NCBI RefSeq assembly: GCF_001857945.1
Contig: NZ_CP017770.1
Coordinates: forward strand, 1,984,001-2,048,000
From: Paenibacillus crassostreae
GTDB lineage: Bacteria > Bacillota > Bacilli > Paenibacillales > Paenibacillaceae
Length of the DNA stretch: 64,000 nt
Direction of reading: 5' to 3'
A model generated the notes under the pieces. It made no database searches. It saw nothing but the letters and a program-made list of their open reading frames with translations, and was not told the origin of the DNA. The position numbers and the translations under genes were made by a program. This document shows positions 46,187 to 55,746 of this stretch, in pieces; position 1 is the first letter of the stretch, and each line of letters starts with the position of its first letter.

Positions 46187-47443
46187 CTATGTTTCTTTTA
46201 ATATTTTCCGTCCCAGTGTCAGCGCAACTAATAACATGATCGTCCCTACAATAGTCTGTAATCCATACTCCTGTACCCAGCTTGGAAGAACACCAATAAT
46301 TTTATATATCTGTCCACCTATCACCGGTCCTAGGAAAGAAGTAACTCCCGTTATAGCAGCATACATCGCAATAAACATCGGTCTTTCACTCTTGGGAGTA
46401 TCTCCAATCGTAAAGTTAAACACTAATTGGTTGAACCCACCAACTCCCGCTCCTAGTAACATATGTGATATGACCAGTACAAAAAACATTGGCAATATCG
46501 AAACGAGTCCCCAAACCATACAAGAAAGAGCAATAATCGGAAGTGTCCAGAAGAGCAATGTCCTATTACTGAACTTCGCATTAAGGTTACCCCACACATA
46601 AAAACTTGCCATCATAGAAATCGTCTGTACAATGGTCAGTATGGAGACAGTCTGATAATTAATATGTAATATATCCAACATGACATACGAGAACAATGGG
46701 ACGACTAAGGTCTGTAGGAATAGCCAGGAGGCTAGAAATATTGTCGACTTCATAAAAGGTTTATCATGAAATGGCTTCTTCATCATCGGTAATAGCTTAT
46801 TCTCTTTCGATCTCTCAAATGGTAAATCCGGATAAAAGAAGAACGATGCAATGTTAGCAATTGCAAATATCCATACGAGTATAAATAGTATCATGAACCC
46901 CGTGCTTTCAGGGTTACTATCAAGTATTCTACCACCAACAAACAACATGATACTTCCCAAGGCATTCAAGAAAGTATTCCTAATTCCAAAGTATCTACCT
47001 CTTACACCAGCAGGTACGATATCGCTAATAAGTGACGCCCATAATACCCCGACCACCGTATTAGCTAGAAATGCAGATGTGTATAATATGATGAAGACAG
47101 GTACCCACCACTCTTTATCAAAAAGAAACGGAATAAGTCCTGTAGAACTCCAAAGTAACCTGTGAAGTGCAACAAATATAACGAGTGCCCACTTCCGACT
47201 TTGCAATTTCTGAATCATATAAGCAATAAACACTTGTGCTACGTTAACTAACGTTGTAATAGCGAGTACAAAACCAACAACACTGGATCCGGCACCTAAA
47301 TACAATAAGTAACCCGTAAGAAATGGACCTCCCAATAATGTTTGAAAAATCGTTGAAGGAATCCCCTCTGTTGTTGCAATAAATAAATTTTTCCGTTGCA
47401 GTGAGATTTTCCGTCGTTGTTTAGCAATAGAAGTCGTTCTGAT
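46187..47443 (-). CDS. MFS transporter, start codon unclear
   Basis: About 410 to 418 aa with 12 predicted helices. Marks are GGPFLTGYLLYLGAGSSVVGFVLAI, the loop SDIVPAGVRGRYFGIRNTFLNALGS between helices, and the RPMFIAMYAAITG end. The frame stays open upstream of the first TTG (47335) for about 36 codons (RTTSIAKQRRKISLQRK, basic as expected for a cytosolic N-terminus). A good AAAGGAG site (47453-47459) stands before three ATC codons (47449, 47446, 47443), and no ATG, GTG or TTG lies at the right distance. Substrate unknown. Confidence 0.75.
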   Translation of the reverse strand: MRTTSIAKQRRKISLQRKNLFIATTEGIPSTIFQTLLGGPFLTGYLLYLGAGSSVVGFVLAITTLVNVAQVFIAYMIQKLQSRKWALVIFVALHRLLWSSTGLIPFLFDKEWWVPVFIILYTSAFLANTVVGVLWASLISDIVPAGVRGRYFGIRNTFLNALGSIMLFVGGRILDSNPESTGFMILFILVWIFAIANIASFFFYPDLPFERSKENKLLPMMKKPFHDKPFMKSTIFLASWLFLQTLVVPLFSYVMLDILHINYQTVSILTIVQTISMMASFYVWGNLNAKFSNRTLLFWTLPIIALSCMVWGLVSILPMFFVLVISHMLLGAGVGGFNQLVFNFTIGDTPKSERPMFIAMYAAITGVTSFLGPVIGGQIYKIIGVLPSWVQEYGLQTIVGTIMLLVALTLGRKILKET

Positions 47444-47708
47444 GATGATGCACTCCTTTTAGTATCACTCTCTCCAAGCAGAAATGGATTCACCGTCCTT
47501 TTGTCACCATTCTACACTCCCACCATCTTCTGTCAATAAGATTTAAAATAGCCATTTGATTTTTATATCCTTTCTATTAATCTACATGCAAATATAGATA
47601 AATTTCCATCTTTTTCGTATTTTCTCTTCCCTAATATGACATAACCTGATATAATTCATTTCCATAGAAGAGATTTTAATATAATTAAAACTATTTTTTT
47701 GTTTTTTA

Positions 47709-47724
47709 AGTGATTTTTTTCACA
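47709..47724. promoter_or_regulatory. FNR/Rex-like dyad upstream of the NDH-2 gene
   Basis: AGTGA-N6-TCACA, one mismatch from the FNR/CRP box TGTGA-N6-TCACA and close to the Rex box. Further CAC-N5-GTG dyads follow at 47720-47731 and 47755-47767. The gap 47460-47920 contains no gene. Confidence 0.5.
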
Positions 47725-47920
47725 TATAGTGAGACATTTATCATGGTACCCTTTCACTATATAAGTGGAGAGTGATTATCAATACGATAGTAATAATACA
47801 GCAGTGTTATATTGACTTAGGAAGCTCTTTAAGGTGTCAAATAATAACTGTTATTGTATAGCTATCGTTGGTATTATAAGAATTTGAAATATACTTACTA
47901 TTAATGAGGTGAACTTTAAG

Positions 47921-49795
47921 TTGAAGAAAATTGTCCTATTGGGTGGAGGTTACGGCGGTGTTCTCACCGCAAAAAAGTTAGCTAAGAAGTTCAAAAAGAA
48001 TACTGAAGTTGAAATTCAGCTAATTGATCGTAATCCTTATCACACCATGCTAACAGAACTACATGAGGTAGTAGCTAATCGTACTCCTGAAGATGCGATT
48101 AAAATCGATCTTAAAAAGATTTTTGCTAACCAAAAAGTGGATGTTGTTCTTGACAATATTCAGAATATCGATTTCGAAACACAAACTTTAACATCAAGCA
48201 AAGCTAAATATGACTATGATTATCTAGTCATCGGTACAGGTAGCAAACCAACCTTCTTCGGAATTCCAGGTGCAGAAGAGAATACTTTCCCACTATGGTC
48301 ATATGAAGATGCGGTTCGTTTGAAGGAACAGATTCGTAATATGTTCACAGAAGCAGCGAAGGAATTAGATCCTGTTATCCGCAAAACAAAGCTCACTTTC
48401 GTTGTTGTAGGTGCTGGGTTTACCGGTGTTGAATTGATCGGTGAAATGGCTGAGAATCGCGATGAATTGTGTAAGGAATTCTATATTGATCCACAAGATG
48501 TTCGTTTAGTTGTTGCCGATATGGCTCCGAAGATTCTGCCGATTCTGCCTGAGAAGCTGATCACTAAATCCGAAGCACGACTTCGTAAAATGGGTGTTGA
48601 AATTATTGTTAATGCCAAAATTACAGGTGTTGATCCTTCTGCAGTCAAGTTGGGTGACATGGAAGTTGCAGCAAATACCATTGTTTGGACTGCTGGAGTT
48701 GAAGGTTCAGAAATCGTTGGTAACTTGGATGTAACGCAAAAAGGTCGCAAACGTATAGAAACTAATGATAAATTACAAAGCATGGATCATGAGAATGTCT
48801 ATGTTGTCGGAGACAACATCTTCTTCATTCCAGAAGGCGAGGAACGTCCCGTTCCCCAAATGGTTGAGAATGCAGAACAAGCTGCACCAATCGTTGCTCA
48901 CAACATACACGCTGACATCATGAGTACAGCGAAGAAATCCTACAAACCTGCCTTTCACGGTACAATGGTATCGATTGGTAGTCGTTATGGTGTTGCCAAT
49001 GTAGGACTTCCTAATAAGATGTTCATGCTTACTGGATTTATGGCTATGCTCTCTAAGCACTTTATCAATCTATTCTATCTATCTACTGTTGCTGGGTTTA
49101 ATAAAGTATGGTCTTATCTGATGCATGAGTTCTTCCATGTTGAGAATCGTAGAAGTTTCCTAGGTGGCCATTTCTCCAAACGTTCACCAAATTTCTGGCT
49201 ATTCCCATTGCGTATCTTTGTTGGGTTTATGTGGTTCAAAGAAGGTTGGAATAAGATAGGTAGTATTCTGGATGATCCATCTCGAATATTCCTAATCCCT
49301 GCCTCTCCACTAGCTGATGCAACATCAGCAGCAAGTGAAGCTGTAACCAATGTTGCTGAGACCGTAGATGCTCAAACTGCTGCTTCTGCAGTTGAAGCAA
49401 CAGGTGAGACATTAACCGCTCTACCTGTTCCTGGATTTATTACTAGCATTATGAATACCTTTATGGATATTTTCTTCTATACATCTGATGGTGGTTACAC
49501 CGTACTTGCTGAAGTATTCCAAATCGGAATGGTTGTAGCGGAAATGACATTAGGTGCATTACTTATCTTAGGTCTTTTCACAGCTGTCTCATCCATTGCG
49601 ACAGTCGGTTTAGGCGTTATGATCTGGACTTCAGGTATGGCACCAACTGAAATGATCTGGTATGTAACAGCTGCTATTGCATTAATCGGTGGTTCAGGAA
49701 GCGTATTGGGTCTTGATTACTACGTACTTCCATGGTTGAAGAAACAATGGAAGAGGATTCCACTCGTTAGACGTTGGTACTTATTCACAGACTGA
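47921..49795 (+). CDS. ndh2: Type II NADH dehydrogenase with C-terminal membrane domain (Ndh2, EET type)
   Basis: About 624 aa. Residues 1-400 form the NDH-2 flavoenzyme: FAD motif VLLGGGYGGVLTAKKLAKKF, NADH motif FVVVGAGFTGVELIGEMAE, VYVVGDN for FAD. The C-terminal 220 residues add a membrane region with four or more helices (LFPLRIFVGFMWFKEGWNK, VFQIGMVVAEMTLGALLILG, MIWYVTAAIALIGGSG) and an Ala/Thr-rich outer loop, as in the Listeria Ndh2 used for extracellular electron transfer. It passes NADH electrons to demethylmenaquinone. I chose TTG at 47921 with GAGGTG 9 nt upstream; GTG at 47909 overlaps that site. Confidence 0.87.
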   Translation: MKKIVLLGGGYGGVLTAKKLAKKFKKNTEVEIQLIDRNPYHTMLTELHEVVANRTPEDAIKIDLKKIFANQKVDVVLDNIQNIDFETQTLTSSKAKYDYDYLVIGTGSKPTFFGIPGAEENTFPLWSYEDAVRLKEQIRNMFTEAAKELDPVIRKTKLTFVVVGAGFTGVELIGEMAENRDELCKEFYIDPQDVRLVVADMAPKILPILPEKLITKSEARLRKMGVEIIVNAKITGVDPSAVKLGDMEVAANTIVWTAGVEGSEIVGNLDVTQKGRKRIETNDKLQSMDHENVYVVGDNIFFIPEGEERPVPQMVENAEQAAPIVAHNIHADIMSTAKKSYKPAFHGTMVSIGSRYGVANVGLPNKMFMLTGFMAMLSKHFINLFYLSTVAGFNKVWSYLMHEFFHVENRRSFLGGHFSKRSPNFWLFPLRIFVGFMWFKEGWNKIGSILDDPSRIFLIPASPLADATSAASEAVTNVAETVDAQTAASAVEATGETLTALPVPGFITSIMNTFMDIFFYTSDGGYTVLAEVFQIGMVVAEMTLGALLILGLFTAVSSIATVGLGVMIWTSGMAPTEMIWYVTAAIALIGGSGSVLGLDYYVLPWLKKQWKRIPLVRRWYLFTD

Positions 49796-49825
49796 AATTA
49801 ATGAATAATTGGTATTTTAAAAGCT

Positions 49826-49923
49826 AAGCAAGCATAAACGCCTTCGGTCCTTATAATGACGGTAAGTGTTTAAGCGAGAAATATAAGAAAGTATAGCGTA
49901 AAACTTATACTTTCTTATATTTT
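49826..49923 (+). repeat. Dispersed repeat R2, copy b
   Basis: 98 bp matching 43732-43834 with small deletions. Its terminal hairpin plus TTATATTTTT could end ndh2 transcripts. The remaining gap to 50025 shows nothing else. Confidence 0.75.
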
Positions 49924-50025
49924 TAATTCAGAGTAATGTGCTTCTAGCACATTACTCTCCTTATTTTTACATTGTTATTGAATATCTAATTTAGACTACA
50001 ATACCGATTCCAAGGGGTGAAGCAT

Positions 50026-50484
50026 ATGCACACACAACTTATGAATGAAACCTTCCTCATCCTCCAGACTGAATGTTCACCAGTAGCTAAGATTGTGTTG
50101 GACATAGATCGGGCGGATTTACTGGTTGCGGAATCATTATTGAATCGTTACGACATAGAACACGAGCGTAGAGTTCATATTCTTACACTTTACACATTGC
50201 TCAAATTGGCAACTAGTCGCCATAAAGACTGCCATTATTCTGATCCGAATCTAACTCGCAAGGTTCTTGATGGAGATTATTTATACAGCCTTTATATTCA
50301 ATTAGCCCTCCAGTTTAAAGAATTCGATCTGATCTCTTTCCTAGCACCTCACATCAAGAAGTGGCAAATCATTTGGGCTGAGGGACATTCCGAAGTTGAG
50401 TTGTTACTCACATGCTTGGAACAGTTCTTAAATATAGAATTTCAGTGTGACAATAACCATAACAGTGTTGAACAGGTAGGGTAA
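50026..50484 (+). CDS. Heptaprenyl diphosphate synthase component 1-like (HepS)
   Basis: 152-aa protein resembling the small subunit HepS of heptaprenyl diphosphate synthase, which has no active site but sets product length. The best match is KVLDGDYLYSLYIQLALQFKEFDLI, like the AGDYFSGLYYSLL region of Bacillus HepS (about 250 aa); this copy is shorter. ATG at 50026 has AAGGGG 8 nt upstream. It ends 4 bp before the catalytic subunit gene. Confidence 0.7.
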   Translation: MHTQLMNETFLILQTECSPVAKIVLDIDRADLLVAESLLNRYDIEHERRVHILTLYTLLKLATSRHKDCHYSDPNLTRKVLDGDYLYSLYIQLALQFKEFDLISFLAPHIKKWQIIWAEGHSEVELLLTCLEQFLNIEFQCDNNHNSVEQVG

Positions 50485-50488
50485 CGAT

Positions 50489-51469
50489 ATGAAACTTCAT
50501 GAGACTTTAAACATCAATCTACCTCGAATTAACAAAGCTATTGAGCAAATTGTTACATCAGATAAAGACTTGCCGTCATCCTCAATTATATTAGAGAGTA
50601 TTCTTTCATTAGTTCGATCTGGTGGCAAAAGAGTTCGCCCTTTAATGGTCATTGTCGGGAGTAGATTTGGTACCCAGCCACCTGGACGTCGACAGATTGA
50701 ACTAGCTGCAGCTGCGGAGTTCATTCATGCTGCTTCACTTGTTCATGATGATATCATCGATCATGCAGAAATGCGAAGAGGGCAACCCTCCATGCATATG
50801 AATACAAGTGTATCTGAGGCCGTATATATTGGTAGTTATATGTCTGCGCGAATTATCGAACTTCTCTCTACCCATAGCTCCGAAAGAAACCGTTATGTTC
50901 ATGACTTATCAGCAATAGCAACTGCTCAGCTCTGCATAGGTGAATATGAGCAACTTGAACATCGGTATGACTATAGTCTTTCACTTGGGCAATATTTAGA
51001 GAAATCAAGAAATAAGACCGCTCAGCTTATGGCTACATGTCTGCGAGTTGGGGCTTTATCTACAGAGGCTAAGCCTGATATCACAGACCTGCTTTACAAA
51101 TTTGGTGAGCACCTCGGGATGTCCTTTCAGATTCAAGATGATCTACTCGATTTCACTCAGACACCTGAGTTACTCGGCAAACCAGCAGGTAGCGATTTGA
51201 TCCAAGGGCAAGTAACGTTGCCCGTCATCTATGCTCTTCAAAAACCTGAAATCGCAGATACTATCCGCTCTATACATGCTGGATCAACCTCTGACGAGAT
51301 TAATGTTGCTATCGAGATCATTCGCTCTTCTGGGGCATTAGAACAGACTGAACAACTAAGTCTTTATTACTTGGAGCAAGCTCAGCAGATTATCAATCAA
51401 CTTTCTTCATTCCCAGCCCATCAGGATCTTCAGTCTTTACTCCATTACTTTGCTGGACGTGATCATTAA
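50489..51469 (+). CDS. Polyprenyl diphosphate synthase (HepT/DmkB-like)
   Basis: 326-aa trans-prenyltransferase that makes the quinone side chain. First aspartate motif VHDDIIDHAEMRRGQPS near residue 90, second QIQDDLLDFTQTPELLGK near 210, and the SGGKRVRPLMV substrate site near 45. It sits directly after the HepS-like gene and near a UbiA-type prenyltransferase, as dmkB does in the Listeria EET locus. The locus is probably dedicated to a separate demethylmenaquinone pool (inference). Confidence 0.9.
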   Translation: MKLHETLNINLPRINKAIEQIVTSDKDLPSSSIILESILSLVRSGGKRVRPLMVIVGSRFGTQPPGRRQIELAAAAEFIHAASLVHDDIIDHAEMRRGQPSMHMNTSVSEAVYIGSYMSARIIELLSTHSSERNRYVHDLSAIATAQLCIGEYEQLEHRYDYSLSLGQYLEKSRNKTAQLMATCLRVGALSTEAKPDITDLLYKFGEHLGMSFQIQDDLLDFTQTPELLGKPAGSDLIQGQVTLPVIYALQKPEIADTIRSIHAGSTSDEINVAIEIIRSSGALEQTEQLSLYYLEQAQQIINQLSSFPAHQDLQSLLHYFAGRDH

Positions 51470-51491
51470 TCAAACGGTTGAACCATCCAAA

Positions 51492-51527
51492 AACACCCTA
51501 TGTCATCTTCAAATGACATAGGGTGTT
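51492..51527. terminator. Bidirectional terminator between dmkB-like and dmkA-like genes
   Basis: Perfect 15-bp stem, arms 51492-51506 and 51513-51527, 6-nt loop. It serves two converging transcripts. Confidence 0.9.
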
Positions 51528-51557
51528 CTTGAATTCCAATGGATAATCAACTTATAA

Positions 51558-52430
51558 TTACGACACAAGAAAATAATCTATTAATGTACAGAATAAGATA
51601 ACCATACTGATGACTTGGTTTAAATTATAGGAAGCTATTTTCATTAATTTAGGCTGGTTCGGTTTGATGATCCCATGCTCCGTCATAAGCAGGATTGTAG
51701 CGATACCTAGTCCAATCAGATACATCCAACTTAAATCTCTGAAATAATAGAGGAACACTAACATCATCATCATAACAAAATGCATTCCTTTGGCTATCCA
51801 TAGAGCGGACTTTAGACCAAAGAAGCTAGGAATAGACCATAACCCATGTCTCCGATCAAACTCAATATCTTGTGTTCCATATATCACATCAAAGCCAGCG
51901 ATCCACAGCATAACAATCGTGCCTAACACAAAAGGTGTAAATGCGAACTGACCTGTTACGGCAAACCATGCTCCAATGGGAGCAGATGCGATTACAAATC
52001 CAAGATACAGATGGCTTAGCCATGTAAAACGTTTCGTATACGAGTACACCGTGATAAGGAGAATAGCAACCGGAGATAATACCATACATAATGTATTCAA
52101 CATGGATGCAGCAATAATAAATATGAGGTAATTCACTGTGATAAAAATAGCAACTTCTTTTGTCTTCAACAATTTCTTCGGAAGATGCCTTGAAGCCGTC
52201 CGTGGATTCTGTTCATCGAACCAGCGATCAGCCAGCCTGTTAAAGGCATTAGCACCATTCCGAGCACCAATTAAGGCAATTAATCCCCAAATCATAATCC
52301 ACCAAGTTGGCCAGCCTCCTGCGGCCCATACCATGGATATCACCGCAAAAGGTAATGAAAACAGAGTATGAGAGAACATGACGAGTTCACCAAATTGTTT
52401 CCCTTTATATATCACTTTTTTATAATCCAT
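51558..52430 (-). CDS. UbiA-family prenyltransferase (DmkA/MqnP-like)
   Basis: 290-aa protein with about eight helices. First aspartate motif NAFNRLADRWFDEQNPRTASRHLP near residue 60 and second DVIYGTQDIEFDRRHGLWSIP near 180. The pattern is that of UbiA-like enzymes such as MqnP, rather than classical MenA. It attaches the polyprenyl chain to the quinone head group at the membrane. Place in the EET cluster suggests the role of DmkA; alternatively it serves the futalosine pathway. Confidence 0.82.
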   Translation of the reverse strand: MDYKKVIYKGKQFGELVMFSHTLFSLPFAVISMVWAAGGWPTWWIMIWGLIALIGARNGANAFNRLADRWFDEQNPRTASRHLPKKLLKTKEVAIFITVNYLIFIIAASMLNTLCMVLSPVAILLITVYSYTKRFTWLSHLYLGFVIASAPIGAWFAVTGQFAFTPFVLGTIVMLWIAGFDVIYGTQDIEFDRRHGLWSIPSFFGLKSALWIAKGMHFVMMMMLVFLYYFRDLSWMYLIGLGIATILLMTEHGIIKPNQPKLMKIASYNLNQVISMVILFCTLIDYFLVS

Positions 52431-52565
52431 CTACTTTCACCGTCCATCCTAGACGACGTTCACTTCCTCCCTATAACTCTCTGCTGTTGTTCAAGACTGA
52501 TCTAATCCATTAAGAACTATACTCAAGCTTTTAGCATGTGTACCTTCCACATACAAGTAAGTAAC

Positions 52566-53399
52566 TCATGTAAGCGTCCAAATATTCCCACTACCCGAAT
52601 TAGACATCCAACCAACAGCAATTAGTACCATTATGAAAATAGCAATAAATACGGTATCTCGTCTTCTCCATGTCAGTCGATGATACTTTGAACGAGGCTC
52701 TCTCACACGAAATCCCCGGGCTTCCATCGAGTGAACCAGATCTTCAGCCCTTCTAAAAGCACCTACTGTTACGGGAACAAGCAAGGAAACCAACATTTTC
52801 CCTTTCTCTTTCCAAGGGAGTTCCTTTAAGTCTGCACCTCTTGAAGCTTGGGCCTTAAGTATAATCTGAGTCTCCTCCAGGATCGTAGGAATGAATCGCA
52901 GGGCAATACTAATCATTAGAGTAAGCCGGTCAGGTGATACTTTGATCCAATGTAGCGGCTTAAGTACACCCTCAAGACCTTGATTTAGACGTCCGGGCGT
53001 CGTTGTGAAGGTTAAGATTGCGGTAAAAGTCACTAGGAATACCATTCTTAAGACAGCGAACAACCCTAATCGAAATCCTTCGAAATACAGATTCCATGAA
53101 CCGATACTTAGCAGCACTATTCCATTCTTATCTTCAACTTTTAAGCACTGTACAAGAAAAATAAAAACCATCAATATCCATAATGGCTTGGCAGCCTTAA
53201 CATAATATTTCAAAGAAATACGTGTTGAAGCAATTACTGCAATTGAAAATATAAGTACACTTACCATCTCCAACCAGGTATTAGACATGATAATGATGAC
53301 AACATATAACATCATCGCAATCATCTTGGCACGGGGATCGAGACTATGTACCCAAGATCCGGTGTCAATCGTTCGGCCAATTAACAATTTCTCGCTCAT
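52566..53399 (-). CDS. ecfT: Energy-coupling factor transporter transmembrane protein EcfT
   Basis: 277-aa membrane protein with five or six helices. It has SWVHSLDPRAKMI at the N-terminus and the two coupling motifs with Ala-Arg-Gly: AQASRGADLKELPW and HSMEARGFRVREPRSK. It links the S component to the ATPases. It overlaps ecfA2 by 4 nt (ATGA). Confidence 0.92.
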   Translation of the reverse strand: MSEKLLIGRTIDTGSWVHSLDPRAKMIAMMLYVVIIIMSNTWLEMVSVLIFSIAVIASTRISLKYYVKAAKPLWILMVFIFLVQCLKVEDKNGIVLLSIGSWNLYFEGFRLGLFAVLRMVFLVTFTAILTFTTTPGRLNQGLEGVLKPLHWIKVSPDRLTLMISIALRFIPTILEETQIILKAQASRGADLKELPWKEKGKMLVSLLVPVTVGAFRRAEDLVHSMEARGFRVREPRSKYHRLTWRRRDTVFIAIFIMVLIAVGWMSNSGSGNIWTLT

Positions 53400-54283
53400 A
53401 ACGATCCCTCTTCCCCTGGGGCAATCTTCAAGTTGGCCTCTCGTACTATCCGCTTAGCAATCGCCTCAGCACTCAAGCAGGGTTCTTCATTACTCCATCC
53501 AAATTCCTCAGATAATGCACGCCAATAACGAATAGACTGTGGAATCGCGACACCATACTGTTCCATCTGATCCGCTTGTTCAACTAATGCCTTAACTGTC
53601 CCCTGAAATACAGTTCTACCTTCATGTAGAACCAACCACTGATCTGCAAAAGGTAATAATTCATCCATACGATGTGTGACAATAATGACGGTTCTACCAT
53701 CATCCCGACATAAACGATATAACAATTGAATAAGTTCAGCTCTGCTCACCGGATCTAGAGTTGCCGTAGGTTCATCGAGCACTAATATATCAGGATCCAT
53801 AGCTAGAACTGATGCGATCGCCACTTTACGCATTTGTCCGCCGCTCAATTGGAAAGGATTGCGAGAGAGTAGTTCTAAATCCATTCCCATTCTCTCCATC
53901 GCAACACGTGCACGGTCCTTCGCTTCTTCTAAGCTAATCCCAAAGTTCATTGGACCGAAGCATAGATCCTTCTCTACGGTATCTTCAAATAATTGCTGTT
54001 CAGGAAATTGAAAGACTAGACCTACTCTTTTACGTAGTTGTTTAAGTTTCGGTGATTTCTCCCCTGCTACCATCGTAACATCTAATACTTGAACACTGCC
54101 TGAACTGGGCTTTAATATCCCATTAAACATCTGTAATAATGTAGACTTTCCAGATCCTGTCGCACCAGCAATACCAACCAGAGTTCCTGATTCAATTTGC
54201 AAATCCACCCCTTGAAGAGCAGCTTGTCTCCACATACTGTTGGCATCGTACTCATAATTCACTTGTTTGAAAGTAATGGCCAT
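53396..54283 (-). CDS. ecfA2: ECF transporter ATP-binding protein EcfA2
   Basis: 295 aa. Walker A GATGSGKST near residue 38, Q-loop GLVFQFPEQQLFEDTVEKDLCFGP, signature LSGGQMRK, Walker B DILVLDEPTATLDP and the His switch in VTHRMDE. Its 5' end lies within the 3' end of the fused upstream gene (25-nt overlap), and its 3' end overlaps ecfT, so the three genes are translated together. Confidence 0.93.
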   Translation of the reverse strand: MAITFKQVNYEYDANSMWRQAALQGVDLQIESGTLVGIAGATGSGKSTLLQMFNGILKPSSGSVQVLDVTMVAGEKSPKLKQLRKRVGLVFQFPEQQLFEDTVEKDLCFGPMNFGISLEEAKDRARVAMERMGMDLELLSRNPFQLSGGQMRKVAIASVLAMDPDILVLDEPTATLDPVSRAELIQLLYRLCRDDGRTVIIVTHRMDELLPFADQWLVLHEGRTVFQGTVKALVEQADQMEQYGVAIPQSIRYWRALSEEFGWSNEEPCLSAEAIAKRIVREANLKIAPGEEGSL

Positions 54284-55746
54284 AGTCCTTCTATAAGCTC
54301 CTCTTCGCTACTAGGAATCGGAATTTCAACGCCTTGCTTGTGCAGTTCACTCTTAAGCCGGAAGGCAAAGGGTGCCGTTAAATGGCACATTTCTAGCATA
54401 TGATCATCCCGAAATAGTTCGATTGGTGTTGAATCCGCAATAAGCTTACCTTCGTGCAATACGAGTACGCGCTCGGAAGCAGCAATTTCTTCTGCATCGT
54501 GAGTAATAGAGAGAATTGTATACTTTCCACTCTGATGCATATCAGACAGGATCACTGTCAGATCATTTCGTGTCTTCTCATCTAGCATTGAAGAAGCTTC
54601 GTCAAAGATGACAATTTCCGGTTCCATACTCAATATAGAAACAATAGCTACACGTTGCTTCTGACCACCTGACAACTCACTTGGGTGTTTATGTAGCAGG
54701 TCAGTAATGCCAAGCTTAGCGGCGTAAGTCTGTATTCTTTGTTCCATGATATCTACTGGAAAGCATTGACTCTCAAGGCCAAACACTATATCGTCCTCGA
54801 CCGTTGTACCGATAAATTGATTATCCGGATTCTGAAAGACCATTCCAACATTTCTTCTAATCTCACCAATGGTATTCGACTGTAATTCGATTCCATTCAC
54901 CTTAATACTTCCCGCACTCTTTGGCAGAAGTGCGTTCGTGAGTTTCACCAATGTTGATTTACCCGATCCATTCGACCCAACAAGTGTCACCCACTGGCCC
55001 TGCAGTATATTCAAGGATATTTGATCTACAACCGGTTTGTCCTGCCCATATCCAAAGCTAACTTCATGAAATTCAATAGCAACTGGAAGTGATCCAGCTA
55101 CCCTTTGTATCACTTCAGTACTTTGAATCGTCGCTTCTACACCAGCCGTAGTAGGAATGACCTCATTCAGGTCAGATTTATGTGGATTCTTCCTAGATCT
55201 ATCAGATTGAAATTCATCAAACAAAGATATATTAGTTAAAGATGGCACTAAATATTTCACAGCAATCCCAATTAGAACACCCGTAACCAAACCAGTCATT
55301 AATAACAAAGGTAAATAATAATAAATATTCGATGTTCGAAATACAATCGAAGCAGCAGTGATCTGTCCAACATTATGACCAACACCACCAATAACGCTTA
55401 CTCCAAGTAAACTAACTTGATTACGACCTAATCTCATAACAAAGAACATTGCTATAAAGCTAAACACCGACCCAAACAAACTGAATAACATACTGGAGAA
55501 TGTTCCGAAAATAAAGGCTGTAATAATAGTCTTTAAAATGACTAACATTAGAGCATCTCGGCCTCTCAAAAAGTATAAACAGGTCAGAATCATGATGTTC
55601 GCAAGACCTAATTTTGCACCTGGAATTTGCAAATTAACCGGAATAATCGATTCAACAATACTCAGTACAACCGCTACTGCAGCAAAAATAGCCACAATAA
55701 CTATTCTTTTCAAAACTCGGGTAGATTCTTCAGTTGACAATGACAT
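54259..55746 (-). CDS. Fusion of EetB-like (Gx transporter) membrane protein and EcfA1 ATPase
   Basis: About 495 aa. Residues 1-170 form a membrane domain with five or six helices of the Gx transporter family (formerly HepPP synthase component I): VLSIVESIIPVNLQIPGAKLGLANIMILTCLYFL, then SVIGGVGHNVGQITAASIVF. Residues 225-495 are a full EcfA1: Walker A GSNGSGKST, MVFQNPDNQFIGTTVEDDI, LSGGQKQR, IVIFDEASSMLDE, SITHD. A polar linker joins them. In Listeria EetB and the ATPase are separate proteins. I chose ATG at 55746 with GGGAG 9 nt upstream; the gene begins inside the end of the EetA-like gene. Confidence 0.88.
   Translation of the reverse strand: MSLSTEESTRVLKRIVIVAIFAAVAVVLSIVESIIPVNLQIPGAKLGLANIMILTCLYFLRGRDALMLVILKTIITAFIFGTFSSMLFSLFGSVFSFIAMFFVMRLGRNQVSLLGVSVIGGVGHNVGQITAASIVFRTSNIYYYLPLLLMTGLVTGVLIGIAVKYLVPSLTNISLFDEFQSDRSRKNPHKSDLNEVIPTTAGVEATIQSTEVIQRVAGSLPVAIEFHEVSFGYGQDKPVVDQISLNILQGQWVTLVGSNGSGKSTLVKLTNALLPKSAGSIKVNGIELQSNTIGEIRRNVGMVFQNPDNQFIGTTVEDDIVFGLESQCFPVDIMEQRIQTYAAKLGITDLLHKHPSELSGGQKQRVAIVSILSMEPEIVIFDEASSMLDEKTRNDLTVILSDMHQSGKYTILSITHDAEEIAASERVLVLHEGKLIADSTPIELFRDDHMLEMCHLTAPFAFRLKSELHKQGVEIPIPSSEEELIEGLWPLLSNK

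Noticed and set aside
47771-47800. Fur-box-like TGATTATCAAT upstream of ndh2
   Set aside because: Only one half-site fits; the second half is too degraded.
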